NCBI RefSeq assembly: GCF_012931985.1
Contig: NZ_JAAFGM010000015.1
Span: forward strand, 1 to 64,000
Source: Candidatus Roseilinea sp. NK_OTU-006
Lineage (GTDB): Bacteria > Chloroflexota > Anaerolineae > J036 > Brachytrichaceae
Direction of reading: 5' to 3'
Length of the DNA: 64,000 bases
Shown here: positions 56,189-64,000 of the stretch, in pieces
Numbering within the stretch: position 1 is the stretch's first letter
Layout of the letters: each line of letters opens with the position of its first letter
Program-made: the position numbers and the translations under genes
Notes under the pieces: generated by a model
The model's database searches: none
Seen by the model: the letters and a program-made list of their open reading frames with translations, nothing else
Told to the model about the DNA's origin: nothing

Positions 56189-56704
56189 TTATAAGCGCTT
56201 CCAGTAAATGTTCAAATCGTCGCCTTCAGCATAGTAATCGGGCACGACAGCGACGCAGACAAATCCGGCGCGTTCATACAACCGGCGCGCAGGCGCGTAT
56301 TTCGGCGTGGACGAGGTGTAGATCACCATCAACCGTCCACCGGCCTGGCGCACTTGGGATTCGACTGCGACCATCAAGGCCCGGCCGGCCCCCTTGCCCC
56401 GCGCTTCCGGCACCACGCAAATCCAGAATAAATCCCAAGTGCGATCGGTGAGCGACTCCGGCCCGTAGCAGGCAAAGCCGATCATGCGTCCATCGCGCCA
56501 GCATGACAGCCAGCGATAGTGATCCTCGCGCGGCGGAGACTGCCACGTTTCGAGGAACATTGCGTCCACACACTCGGCATCCGCGCGACCGAAGATCTCC
56601 GAGCGCATCAGGATGTCGCCGATGGCCCGCCGCTCATCGAAGCGGGAAGGGCGCACCTCGACCTGCGCAGGCGCGCCGGCCCGCGCATACGACGCGTGCA
56701 TCAT
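56189..56704 (-). CDS. GNAT-family N-acetyltransferase
   Basis: A 171-residue GNAT enzyme. The acetyl-CoA pocket motif is VVPEARGKGAGRALMVAVE (Q/R-x-x-G-x-G/A), with the LYERAGF closing strand. The ATG at 56704 overlaps the stop of ligase B by 4 nt, and it ends 13 nt before ligase A begins, so it is embedded in the ATP-grasp operon. That suggests it modifies a substrate or product of the same pathway. Confidence 0.88.
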   Translation of the reverse strand: MMHASYARAGAPAQVEVRPSRFDERRAIGDILMRSEIFGRADAECVDAMFLETWQSPPREDHYRWLSCWRDGRMIGFACYGPESLTDRTWDLFWICVVPEARGKGAGRALMVAVESQVRQAGGRLMVIYTSSTPKYAPARRLYERAGFVCVAVVPDYYAEGDDLNIYWKRL

Positions 56705-57762
56705 CTCACCATCTCCATCACAGCGCGTGAATCACAAACCGGCATGCGACACATGGCCAGCCGGACAATGTGCTCCAGCATGTCGGCGTAGTCCAAGCCG
56801 GCGGCGCGCGCGGCATGGGCGAAGCCGCCGTCCGGGCTCACGTCGCAGTTGGCGTTCACGTCGAGGGCCATCGGCTGACTGCCCCGAAAGCGCAAGTCAA
56901 CCCGACCGTAGTCGCGGCAGCCGGTCGCCCGATAGGCAGCCAGCGCGACCGCTTCGATCTTCGCTCGCAGCGCTGGAGAGACCGGCGCCGGACAGATGGC
57001 CGGGATGCGTTGATAAGCCTCGGATTCTGGCCTCCACTTTGCATCGAATGTGCAGAGTCGGTCTCGGATGTCATCGAAGGCGTCATAGGTCATCGTGCTG
57101 ATGCCGAGCACGCTCACATCGTCGCCGCTCCCCCACAGCGACACGTTGTATTCGGGGCTGTCCAGGAACGTCTCGATCAGCGCCGGCTGACGAAATTCGT
57201 CAACGACACGGGCGACCTGCGCACGCGCCTCATCGGCGTTCATCACCACCGAGTCGCGCGTGATGCCATAAGAGCAGTGTTCGGCAGCCGGTTTGACGAT
57301 GGCGGGGAAAGCCACGTCTTGCACGTCTTCCACGTCTTCCGCGCGTTCGACGACCGCCCAGGTCGGCGTCGGCACACCATGCGCCTCTAAAAGTGCTTTC
57401 ATGCGCCACTTGTATTGCGTCTCATCCAGCGTCCAGGCGTCCGAGCCGGTAAAGGTGTAGCCCAGTTCGGCTAACTGGCGGGTGACGCGAGCGTAGTAGA
57501 ACTCCTGCGACGGCGCGCCCTCGCACAGGTTGAAGATCAACCACTCGCCAGGGTTGAACGGTCGCAGCAGCGTGATCAGGTCGTGAGCGACTTGCAGTGG
57601 AAGCACGCGCCAACCGCGCGACAACAGCGCTTCCGTCGCGGCTTTGACCAGCGCCAGCGTAGATGCAATCTCGAAGTCCTGACTGGCTTCGTCGAGCCCA
57701 TAGAGGAGAAGCAGCGAAGGGTTCATCGGTGTCTGAGGCCGGCTATCGCGCGGTGTTTGCAT
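56701..57762 (-). CDS. ATP-grasp ligase B (D-alanine-D-alanine ligase-like)
   Basis: A 353-residue ATP-grasp protein, paralogue of ligase A. Landmarks are FPAIVKPAAEHCSYGITR, CRDYGRVDLRF and the metal-site LDVNANCDVSPDGGF. ATG 57762 starts 8 nt after the stop of ligase C; a downstream ATG at 57726 is an alternative start. Between A and B the shared EHCS/AHCS loop and the DxSPDGGF/DICPDGGF ending set them apart from ligase C. The substrate is unknown. Confidence 0.83.
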   Translation of the reverse strand: MQTPRDSRPQTPMNPSLLLLYGLDEASQDFEIASTLALVKAATEALLSRGWRVLPLQVAHDLITLLRPFNPGEWLIFNLCEGAPSQEFYYARVTRQLAELGYTFTGSDAWTLDETQYKWRMKALLEAHGVPTPTWAVVERAEDVEDVQDVAFPAIVKPAAEHCSYGITRDSVVMNADEARAQVARVVDEFRQPALIETFLDSPEYNVSLWGSGDDVSVLGISTMTYDAFDDIRDRLCTFDAKWRPESEAYQRIPAICPAPVSPALRAKIEAVALAAYRATGCRDYGRVDLRFRGSQPMALDVNANCDVSPDGGFAHAARAAGLDYADMLEHIVRLAMCRMPVCDSRAVMEMVR

Positions 57763-57770
57763 CGGGCGCG

Positions 57771-58919
57771 TCACATGCCATACCGTTTCAACCCCGCGTT
57801 GAGCACCGCCCGAACCAGGTCGCCATGCGTCCAGCCCTCCGCTTCGGCCATCAGCGTCAGGTCGCTGCGCGGGGCGATGCCTGGCAGCGCATTGATTTCG
57901 AGGATGAACGGACGGTTCTGCTCGTCCAGGCGGAAGTCCACGCGCGCAAAGTCGCGACAACCGGTGACCAGGAAGGTTTGGTGCGTCAGCCGCCGAATTT
58001 TGCGGGTCAGCGCTCCGCCCAGCGGCGCCGGACACTTGTTTCGATAGAGATGGTCGAGTTCAACCTTTTGCACCGAGCCATAGATCGGCAGCAATTCAGG
58101 GGGATAGCCGCTGAAATCCACTTCGGCAATCGGAAAGAAGTGCACGTCGTGGCCGTTGCCCACCAGGCCGCAGGTGATGTCGCGCCCGGCAATGTAGGTT
58201 TCGACCAGCGCGGGCTGCTGATAAGCCGCAATTGTCCAGGCGACGCGGTCACGCAGTTGGCGCTCATTGTGCACGACACTCTCGTTGTGCACGCCTATGC
58301 CGGTGCCTTCATGCGCCGGCTTGACGAACAAAGGGAAGCGCAGCGTGTGGCGCAGCGGGTCATCCGGCGTATGGAATACTTGGAAGTGCGGCGTCGGCAT
58401 GCCATAGGATCGCAGGATGCGCTTGGTGGTTGGCTTATCTTGCGTGATCGCTGCGGCAAGCGGCGTCGGGCCGGTGTAGCGCGCGCCGATCATCTCCAGC
58501 AGCGCCGGCACCTGCGCCTCGCGACTGTCACCCCCGAAGCCCTCACAAGTGTTGAAGCAAATATCGGGCCGGACTTCGTCGAGCCAAGACGCAAGATACG
58601 CATCGCCTTCACGGACGAGCACTTCGTGGCCAGCTTGGCGCAGGGCCTGCGCATACGACTCCACATTTTTGTCCGAGTCCAACTCGGCCCAGATGTCAGG
58701 GGGCGTACTGCTGCGATGGATCGGCGGTGCATTGCGCGCCAGGTTGACGAGCAGCGCAATCCGGTAGGTGCGCGCGGCCGGCATCCCGTGCGCCGTCCGA
58801 TATGCATTGGGGGTGAACCACAGCGACAGGCCCGCCGTCCCCCTCATTTCACAATATCCGTTCGTTGTGGTCTCTGCAGGCGCAATCTCTGCTTCTGCCT
58901 GCTGCGAACTTGCTGCCAT
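57771..58919 (-). CDS. ATP-grasp ligase C (D-alanine-D-alanine ligase-like)
   Basis: A 382-residue ATP-grasp enzyme, the first gene of the operon. It is the one closest to canonical Ddl: FPLFVKPAHEGTGIGVHN keeps the Gly-rich loop (GTGIGV) and the metal site reads LEINALPGIAP. The N-terminal 45 residues precede the fold and their start is uncertain; later Mets (near MRGTAGL and MPAARTY) are alternatives. A good promoter lies at 58952-58979. The substrate is unknown. Confidence 0.85.
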   Translation of the reverse strand: MAASSQQAEAEIAPAETTTNGYCEMRGTAGLSLWFTPNAYRTAHGMPAARTYRIALLVNLARNAPPIHRSSTPPDIWAELDSDKNVESYAQALRQAGHEVLVREGDAYLASWLDEVRPDICFNTCEGFGGDSREAQVPALLEMIGARYTGPTPLAAAITQDKPTTKRILRSYGMPTPHFQVFHTPDDPLRHTLRFPLFVKPAHEGTGIGVHNESVVHNERQLRDRVAWTIAAYQQPALVETYIAGRDITCGLVGNGHDVHFFPIAEVDFSGYPPELLPIYGSVQKVELDHLYRNKCPAPLGGALTRKIRRLTHQTFLVTGCRDFARVDFRLDEQNRPFILEINALPGIAPRSDLTLMAEAEGWTHGDLVRAVLNAGLKRYGM

Positions 58920-58951
58920 ATGCGCTAGGACTGATCAAGCATTGTTGCGCG

Positions 58952-58979
58952 ATTCTATGTTGCGCGTTGGCTTTGTCAA
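58952..58979 (-). promoter_or_regulatory. Sigma-70-type promoter of the ATP-grasp operon
   Basis: On the minus strand a perfect TTGACA (58974-58979) and a TAGAAT -10 (58952-58957) are separated by 16 nt. Transcription would start near 58945, about 25 nt before the ATG at 58919. Confidence 0.72.
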
Positions 58980-59011
58980 TGACATGCGCATCCGGCAAGC
59001 TTAAAAGTTTT

Positions 59012-59028
59012 TTTTAACATTGTTAAAA
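59012..59028. other. AT-rich palindrome TTTTAAC-att-GTTAAAA
   Basis: A 7-bp inverted repeat with a 3-nt centre sits about 35 nt upstream of the operon promoter and about 20 nt from the end of the next gene. It could be an operator or a weak terminator for the minus-strand gene at 59048. Confidence 0.45.
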
Positions 59029-59047
59029 GACGATGCACCGCTTAAGG

Positions 59048-59365
59048 TCAGCGCTTCTCAGCTTGCTGCGCTGCCCACGCTTGGCGTGTGACGAAGACGC
59101 CCCCTCGGATCTCTCGGTAAATCTCGCGGTATTGGGAATCAAAGCGTAGTTCGATCTCGACTCGGCCATAGCACTTGCTGTCTACGATCACCTTGCGCAC
59201 GAAGAAGTTGTCGTCATCCCAGCTAAGCTCGTTCCGCCGGTCAATGCGCACCCGTGTGATCGCGCCGCACTTGTGGCCTTTGACGTAGTAAATTAATGCG
59301 TCAGGGTCTCGGGCAGCGTCCGCTGAGTCGGTTGCGCCGCCGAACAATCGTTTCAATAAATTCAT
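59048..59365 (-). CDS. Unknown small protein (105 aa)
   Basis: A 105-residue soluble protein beginning MNLLKRLFGG, with an uncharacterised middle (IYYVKGHKCGAITRVRIDRRNELSWDDD) and a C-terminal GVFVTRQAWAAQ. GGAGAAG sits upstream of the ATG at 59365. I do not recognise the family; a conserved Chloroflexota-like small protein is possible. It reads away from dnaA's neighbour with a large gap. Confidence 0.65.
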   Translation of the reverse strand: MNLLKRLFGGATDSADAARDPDALIYYVKGHKCGAITRVRIDRRNELSWDDDNFFVRKVIVDSKCYGRVEIELRFDSQYREIYREIRGGVFVTRQAWAAQQAEKR

Positions 59366-59785
59366 GCGCTTCTCCGCCGCGTGCTGCGCGCTTTGTCGCC
59401 TGCGATTATCTTCGTTTCGGCTGCGCAAGCGCAGGATCAGCAACGCCTGGTCGGATGACCGGCAGGGCATGGCCGATAGCCCCCGCGCCGCCGGCTTTCT
59501 CGTAACCCCGCCGCAGTCGCTTTTGTACGCTGCACCGACGCTCTCCTTTCTGACCCCGGACGAAACCGGGGATCAATGGGTCGAGCGATGCTGGCAGGCC
59601 ACGGTGCTGCTAGATAGCAAAAGGCGCGCCCGAAAATCGCAACTACTATGGGCGCCGGATCGTCTACCTGGTCAAGCGCGTGGCCGAAGCTGCGCAGAGT
59701 TGCCGGGGGCGTGGATCCCTCGAAAGGCGCCGCGATAGACAGGATAGCGGCAGCACAAGACGTGAAGTGATAGCGCGCGCCAGTC
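59366..59785. other. Intergenic stretch, no supported gene
   Basis: About 420 bases. A short hairpin CCCCGG/CCGGGG (59554-59559 and 59566-59571) has no T-run. Open frames here are Arg/Leu-rich and lack binding sites. Confidence 0.35.
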
Positions 59786-61162
59786 TCAAGCGGTGACGTT
59801 TAGATAGAGTTGTTCGCGCACACTCATCACGTCGCGGCGCAGTTGTTCCTCGGTCTCCAGGCGGTCTTTGATGCGCTCTACGCCGTGGAGGATGGTGGTG
59901 TGATCGCGCCCGCCAAGTAAGCTGCCGATCTCCGGCAGCGAGGCGTCGGTCTCCTGTCGGATAAGGTACATCGCGATCTGGCGGGGCTGCACTAACTCTT
60001 TGTTCCGCGAGGGGGACACCATGTCGGCCACCGAGATGTTGTAGAACCTCGCAACAGTTTCGATCACCTGGGAGGGGGTGATATGCGCGCGACGGCCGAC
60101 CAAGTCGGCTAACGTATCGCGGGCAAACTGGATGGTGATCGGACGGCCGGTCATCTCCGATGTGGCGAGCAGGCGTGTGAGCGCGCCTTCCAGCTCACGC
60201 ACATTGCTCTGGATCTGCTTAGCGACGAACTCGATCACGTCGGCGGGGATCGCGCATCCCATCTGTGCCACTTTATGTTGCAAGATGGCCATGCGCGTTT
60301 CCAGGTCCGGCGGAGCGATGTCCACCATCAAGCCCCACTCGAACCGGCTGCGCAAGCGATCCTCCAGCGTGACCATCATCTTCGGCGCTCGGTCGCTGGT
60401 GAGCACGATCTGTTTGTTCGCGCCGTGCAGCGCATTGAAGGTGTGGAAGAACTCTTCCTGCGTGGACTCTTTGCCGGCGATAAACTGCACATCATCCATG
60501 AGCAACATGTCCACGTAACGATAGCGGTTGCGGAAAACCTCCTGCGAATGCGATCGGATGGCGCTAATTAGTTCGTTGGTGAAGGTCTCGGAGGTAACAT
60601 AACGGCAAATTAAACCGCGCTGCTTGGCCTTGTTACCAATGGCATGCAGCAGGTGGGTCTTGCCCAGACCCGAGCCGCCATACAGGAAGAGGGGATTGTA
60701 ACGCTCCGCGGGCGCTTCGGCCACGGCCATGGCTGCGGCGTGCGCCATGCGGTTGCCCGAGCCAACGACAAACGCCTCAAACGTGTATCGCTTTTGCAGT
60801 CCATCGGATGCCACGCCGCCGACATGTTCCGGCGTGAGCGTGATCGGGGCAGGCATCGCGCCATGTGCTGGAGGTTCAACCTGTCGCGGTGAATCCATCA
60901 CGGGCTGATTGGCACTTTGTGTCATAACGACAAGCGACACATTCACGCTCCGGCCCATTCGCTCGCTCAGCATACGCCGGATGTCGCCGAGCTTGCGCTG
61001 CTCAATCCATTCTTTCGCATAACCGTTCGCTACCCCAATCACAAATTGCCCGTCCTCATATGTGATTAAACGAGCAGACTTCAGCCATGTTACGTAGCTA
61101 CTGCGGCCCATTCCGACCTCAATTTCGCCCAGCACGGATTGCCATGCTTCTTCCGCTCTCAT
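59786..61162 (-). CDS. dnaA: Chromosomal replication initiator protein DnaA
   Basis: A 458-residue AAA+ ATPase that opens the replication origin. Domain I (about 1-75), a short linker, the AAA+ core with Walker A GGSGLGKT (162-169) and Walker B LLMDDVQF, and the DNA-binding domain IV with GGRDHTTILHGVERI are in order. GAGGGTG lies just upstream of the ATG. It is divergent from the DUF177-rpoD pair; origins often lie next to dnaA in bacteria. Confidence 0.97.
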   Translation of the reverse strand: MRAEEAWQSVLGEIEVGMGRSSYVTWLKSARLITYEDGQFVIGVANGYAKEWIEQRKLGDIRRMLSERMGRSVNVSLVVMTQSANQPVMDSPRQVEPPAHGAMPAPITLTPEHVGGVASDGLQKRYTFEAFVVGSGNRMAHAAAMAVAEAPAERYNPLFLYGGSGLGKTHLLHAIGNKAKQRGLICRYVTSETFTNELISAIRSHSQEVFRNRYRYVDMLLMDDVQFIAGKESTQEEFFHTFNALHGANKQIVLTSDRAPKMMVTLEDRLRSRFEWGLMVDIAPPDLETRMAILQHKVAQMGCAIPADVIEFVAKQIQSNVRELEGALTRLLATSEMTGRPITIQFARDTLADLVGRRAHITPSQVIETVARFYNISVADMVSPSRNKELVQPRQIAMYLIRQETDASLPEIGSLLGGRDHTTILHGVERIKDRLETEEQLRRDVMSVREQLYLNVTA

Positions 61163-61525
61163 TGTTCACCCTCGATGCGCAAGTTTTCTTGCCCCCGGGC
61201 CACAAGCCATAAGAGGTTGAACTCCTGTAAACAGTGACTGTCACAAGTTAGCTGTGGCGCGGGAACGCGATTGTATTCATCTCGACGGTCAAACACAAGA
61301 CGCCAGGCCATCTCCGCACCTTAAATTGCCCGGCAATTTTAAGATATTTATGACCTCTGAAATGTGCCTTTGCATTATCGAGTAGGCGGGTGCTCGATTG
61401 ATCCTCGTAGAAGACGGTATTTTTATTATGTCACTTACCATCTGCATGTTCATGTGATGTATCAGTTTTGGCTTATCAGGGCAAAACCTGTTGACTGTAA
61501 ACCCACTACCTGTTAGCATCATATT
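61163..61525. other. AT-rich dnaA/DUF177 intergenic region, possible origin
   Basis: About 360 bases between divergent genes, visibly richer in A/T than the rest of the window, with a palindrome around AAATTGCC/GGCAATTT near 61325. No perfect TTATCCACA DnaA box was found by eye. The right end carries the DUF177 promoter. Confidence 0.45.
61491..61519 (+). promoter_or_regulatory. Promoter of the DUF177-rpoD transcript
   Basis: A -35 TTGACT (61491-61496) and a -10 TAGCAT (61514-61519) are spaced by 17 nt. The expected start is at or next to the ATG at 61526, which would make the message leaderless. Confidence 0.55.
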
Positions 61526-62014
61526 ATGCGTTACTGGCTTCACAAGTTGCTCTACAGGCCAGTTGGCAGCACGCAGATCGAACACCTTGAGCGTGGACTA
61601 ACGAAGTTCGATGATGAATTGCAAGTTCCCTACTTGCGCGGCACGCTCGAATTCATCCGCCTAAGCGATGTCATATTGCTGCGTGGATCGGTCGAGACCG
61701 AAGTCGCCATCCAATGCGCCCGCTCGCTCGAAAACTTCAATTTACGTCTTAAAGTGCCTCTGGATGATATCCTCCTTGGCTTGCCGCAGTACCCTCACTC
61801 CGACGCCGACCCCGATCGCTGGATCAGCGATGATGGCTGGATAGACCTGACCGAAACCCTACGCGAAGAGATCATCATGGCTATCCCCATCAATCCGATC
61901 CACCCCAAGTATGCCAAAGCGAGCGCGGCCGACCTACTGGGCGCGCTGGATGAAGACGAACAGGACTGGCTGACCATCCACCTGAGCAACTCTCAAGATT
62001 CGGGAGAATCCTAA
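61526..62014 (+). CDS. DUF177 (YceD-like) family protein
   Basis: A 162-residue acidic protein of the DUF177/YceD family, linked elsewhere to 23S rRNA accumulation and usually encoded beside the ribosomal L32 gene. The front LHKLLYRPVGSTQIEH and the centre LTETLREEIIMAIPINPIHPK, where DUF177 members carry a conserved ELLLALPM-P motif, are recognisable. It ends next to the sigma factor, whose ATG follows directly. No L32 gene is seen here. Confidence 0.78.
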   Translation: MRYWLHKLLYRPVGSTQIEHLERGLTKFDDELQVPYLRGTLEFIRLSDVILLRGSVETEVAIQCARSLENFNLRLKVPLDDILLGLPQYPHSDADPDRWISDDGWIDLTETLREEIIMAIPINPIHPKYAKASAADLLGALDEDEQDWLTIHLSNSQDSGES

Positions 62015-63220
62015 ATGACCCAGTTTGACGAAGACCAGATCATCGCCTCGCTGTTGATCAAGGCTGAAATTCAAGGTTATGTCGTCACGGACGATATTCT
62101 AGAACTGCTTCCTGAGGGCGAAGATAACTACGAGCAGGTCGAACAAGTGATCAAGCTGCTGGAAGAAGCAGGGGTGCTCGTGCAAGACCTCGTGGCGCAG
62201 GAGGAAGACGAAGCCGAACTTGCCAACCTGGACGATGGTGACGACATCGAGGGAGACGAGGACGAGGAAGAAGACCCCGTACCTGCTGCCGGCGACGATC
62301 TCGCGGGCATCAGCGTGGATGACGGCATCGGCCTATATCTGCGCGAGATGACGCGCGTGCCGCTGCTGACCAACGAGGAAGAGGTTCGCCTGGCCCGCAC
62401 GATCGAGCGCGGTCGGGCCGCCGAGGCGCGCATCAAGCTGCGCGGCGACCGACTCTCGCCCCGCGAACGCCGCCAATACGAGAAACTCATCGAAGAAGGA
62501 CGCCAAGCGCGCGAGCACCTGATCAAGGCCAACACCCGCTTGGTCGTCAGCATCGCCAAGAAATACATGGGGCGCGGCGTGCCGTTTCTCGACCTGATCC
62601 AAGAAGGCAACCTCGGCCTAATGAAGTCGGTCGAGAAGTTCAATTACAAACTGGGCTTCCGCTTCTCCACATACGCCACGTGGTGGATTCGTCAGACCAT
62701 CACGCGCGCCATCGCCGACCAGAGCCGCACCATCCGCGTGCCGGTGCACATGAACGACCGCATCCGCCGGCTATACAAGGCCACGCGCGAGCTAGAGCAG
62801 GCGCTCGGCCGCCAACCGACTCCGGCCGAGGTCGCCCAAGAGTTGGGCATAGACAGCGAGCAGGTCGAGTGGATGTTGAAGGTGTCATGGCGGCCATTGT
62901 CGCTGGAGCAGCCGATCGGCGAGGAAGAGGACAACGAGTTCGGTTCGTTTATCGAGGATGAGAATACCCCCTCTCCGGCTCAGACGGTCTACGAGGAGCT
63001 GTTGAAGACGAAGATCGAAGAAGTGCTGAGCACACTTACCCCGCGCGAGCAGCGCATCTTGCGCCTGCGCTTTGGATTGGTGAACGGCAAGTGCTATACC
63101 TTGGAGGAAGTGGGACAGAAATTCGGCCTGACCCGCGAGCGCATCCGGCAGATTGAGGCGCGCGCCCTGCGCCGGCTGCGCCATCCACGCCGTTCGCGGC
63201 ACTTGAGAGATTATTTGTGA
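62015..63220 (+). CDS. rpoD: Principal RNA polymerase sigma factor (RpoD/SigA family)
   Basis: A 401-residue sigma-70 family factor that directs RNA polymerase to housekeeping promoters. A region 1.1-like start (1-60) and a very acidic stretch (about 62-90) precede region 1.2, region 2 ([37 protein letters not shown]) and region 4 ([15 protein letters not shown] to [20 protein letters not shown]). Length fits a short principal factor. GGGAGAATCC overlaps the DUF177 stop and places this start at ATG 62015. A hairpin terminator follows its stop. Confidence 0.95.
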   Translation: MTQFDEDQIIASLLIKAEIQGYVVTDDILELLPEGEDNYEQVEQVIKLLEEAGVLVQDLVAQEEDEAELANLDDGDDIEGDEDEEEDPVPAAGDDLAGISVDDGIGLYLREMTRVPLLTNEEEVRLARTIERGRAAEARIKLRGDRLSPRERRQYEKLIEEGRQAREHLIKANTRLVVSIAKKYMGRGVPFLDLIQEGNLGLMKSVEKFNYKLGFRFSTYATWWIRQTITRAIADQSRTIRVPVHMNDRIRRLYKATRELEQALGRQPTPAEVAQELGIDSEQVEWMLKVSWRPLSLEQPIGEEEDNEFGSFIEDENTPSPAQTVYEELLKTKIEEVLSTLTPREQRILRLRFGLVNGKCYTLEEVGQKFGLTRERIRQIEARALRRLRHPRRSRHLRDYL

Positions 63221-63222
63221 GT

Positions 63223-63254
63223 AAACCAGGCTTCTCGGCGAGAAGCCTGGTTTT
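63223..63254. terminator. Bidirectional terminator between rpoD and the aminotransferase
   Basis: A 14-bp stem (AAACCAGGCTTCTC and its complement) with a 3-nt loop GGC, T-run on both sides. It can end both the plus transcript (rpoD) and the minus transcript (aminotransferase). Confidence 0.88.
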
Positions 63255-64000
63255 CAAGCGAATGTCAGTGCGTCTTTCATCCGCTCGATCCCCTCTTTGA
63301 TTTTGTCGAGACCCATGGCGTAGCTCAGACGCGCGCAGCCGGGCGCGCCGAACGCTTCGCCTTGCACGATGCCGACTTTCACCGTATCGAGCAGATACAT
63401 CGCCAGCGCTTCGCTGGAGTCGCACACGCGGCCGTACTTTAGCGGCCGCCCCAGCACGCCGGTGAAATCGGGAAAGACGTAGAACGCGCCGTCGGGGGAG
63501 ACGCAGTTTACGCCGGGGATTTCGTTCAGCGCAGCCACGATCCAATCGCGCCGCTCCTTAAACGCCGCCACCATCGCGGCGATTTCGGCTTCCAGGTCGC
63601 TCGTGTAGGCGGCCAGCGCGGCTGCCTGTGTGATCGAAGTGGGGTGCGAGTTGCTGTGGCTCTGGATCTTGAGCATGGCTTTGATGATCCATTCCGGCCC
63701 AACCGCGTAGCCCAGCCGCCAGCCGGTCATGGCATACGCCTTCGACAGCCCGTTGATCACCACGGTGCGGTCGCACAGGTCGGGCGCGACGCGCAACCAG
63801 CGCGCGTAGGGCGGATTGAACACGATGCGGTCGTACAGCTCATCGCTCAAGATGATGACGTCGTTCGTCCGCGCCCAAGTTGCAATGTCCTTTAGCTCAT
63901 CCTCGGTATAAACCATGCCGGTGGGGTTGGACGGCGAGTTGAGCACGAAGATGCGCGTACGTGGCGTGGTGTAGCGCGCCAGTAATTCACCCGTGACCTT
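63254..64000 (-). CDS. Class I/II aminotransferase (aspartate aminotransferase type), partial
   Basis: The visible 249 residues are the C-terminal part of a PLP aminotransferase cut by the right edge. The PLP-Lys is in NGLSKAYAMTGWRLGY; earlier LNSPSNPTG and ILSDELYDRI are the usual substrate and cofactor contacts, and a carboxylate-binding Arg lies in GCARLSYAMG. These features match AspB/AspC-like enzymes of the Ib subgroup. The substrate cannot be fixed without the missing start. Confidence 0.93.
   Translation of the reverse strand, partial: KVTGELLARYTTPRTRIFVLNSPSNPTGMVYTEDELKDIATWARTNDVIILSDELYDRIVFNPPYARWLRVAPDLCDRTVVINGLSKAYAMTGWRLGYAVGPEWIIKAMLKIQSHSNSHPTSITQAAALAAYTSDLEAEIAAMVAAFKERRDWIVAALNEIPGVNCVSPDGAFYVFPDFTGVLGRPLKYGRVCDSSEALAMYLLDTVKVGIVQGEAFGAPGCARLSYAMGLDKIKEGIERMKDALTFA

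Noticed and set aside
54574-58919. RiPP precursor peptide for the ATP-grasp operon
   Set aside because: Genes are separated by only 8-36 nt or overlap, leaving no space for a precursor, and no repeated core peptide was seen.
59364-59785. Plus-strand frame upstream of the dnaA terminus
   Set aside because: The translation is Arg/Leu-rich and overlaps the start of a supported minus-strand gene; no binding site or motif.
61163-61525. Consensus DnaA boxes
   Set aside because: No exact TTATCCACA or its complement was found by eye; the origin call rests only on gene context and AT content.

Overview
The window is GC-rich, gene-dense chromosomal DNA from a bacterium. Chloroflexota (Anaerolineae-like) is the most likely source. 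This is an inference from several things: uncharacterised protein families I associate with that phylum, a secreted protease ending in an LP-containing tail, a 7TM-GAF-HTH regulator, and lipoprotein and ABC systems of that style. It was not tested by a search. Most of the window is core housekeeping sequence: dnaA, a principal sigma factor, mfd, murJ, lysS, trpS, comEC, a Xer recombinase, an S1-domain protein and a site-2 protease. Metabolic operons are interspersed.

Layout. 1-1.3 kb: the tail of a possible restriction/helicase protein and a membrane-protein fragment. 1.6-6.1 kb: a large secreted S8 protease. 6.25-6.63 kb: three tRNA genes (Phe, Gly, Ala) closed by a strong hairpin terminator. 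6.66-14.98 kb: a co-directional nucleoside operon (nucleoside hydrolase, adenosine-type deaminase, BMP lipoprotein, ABC ATPase, two permeases, ADP-ribosylglycohydrolase-type enzyme). 15-20.1 kb (minus): an SsnA-type amidohydrolase, an unknown protein, a PLP lyase, an MBL hydrolase and a VOC protein. 20.6-23.4 kb: an S1 protein and lysS. 24.8-31.5 kb: an acetyltransferase, an M50 protease, a HEAT protein and a giant glycosidase-like/O-antigen-ligase fusion. 31.5-42.7 kb (minus): a ThuA protein, a 7TM-GAF-HTH regulator, purine nucleoside phosphorylase, Xer, comEC, and an epimerase-galK pair. 42.9-53.3 kb (plus): T-box-controlled trpS, glpK, a PASTA kinase, mfd, murJ. 53.4-58.9 kb (minus): a tight operon with three divergent ATP-grasp (D-Ala-D-Ala-ligase-like) enzymes, an acetyltransferase, an unknown protein and a trans-sulfuration enzyme. 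59-63.2 kb: dnaA (minus) divergent from a DUF177 gene and rpoD (plus). The window closes inside an aminotransferase gene.

How the genes work together. The 6.7-15 kb operon reads as import of nucleosides followed by deamination and glycosidic cleavage; the purine nucleoside phosphorylase at 36 kb could feed the same pool. GalK and the adjacent epimerase, GlpK, the epimerase/O-antigen-ligase functions and MurJ belong to sugar and envelope metabolism. The strongest candidate for an undescribed system is the three-ATP-grasp operon (54.6-58.9 kb), which has its own promoter and looks like a small peptide- or amide-forming pathway of unknown product. Secondary points of interest are the glycosidase-like/O-antigen-ligase fusion whose nucleophile position is a proline, a ComEC whose C-terminal hydrolase domain lacks the metal motif, a tryptophanyl-tRNA synthetase T-box, and an apparently leaderless DUF177-rpoD transcript.
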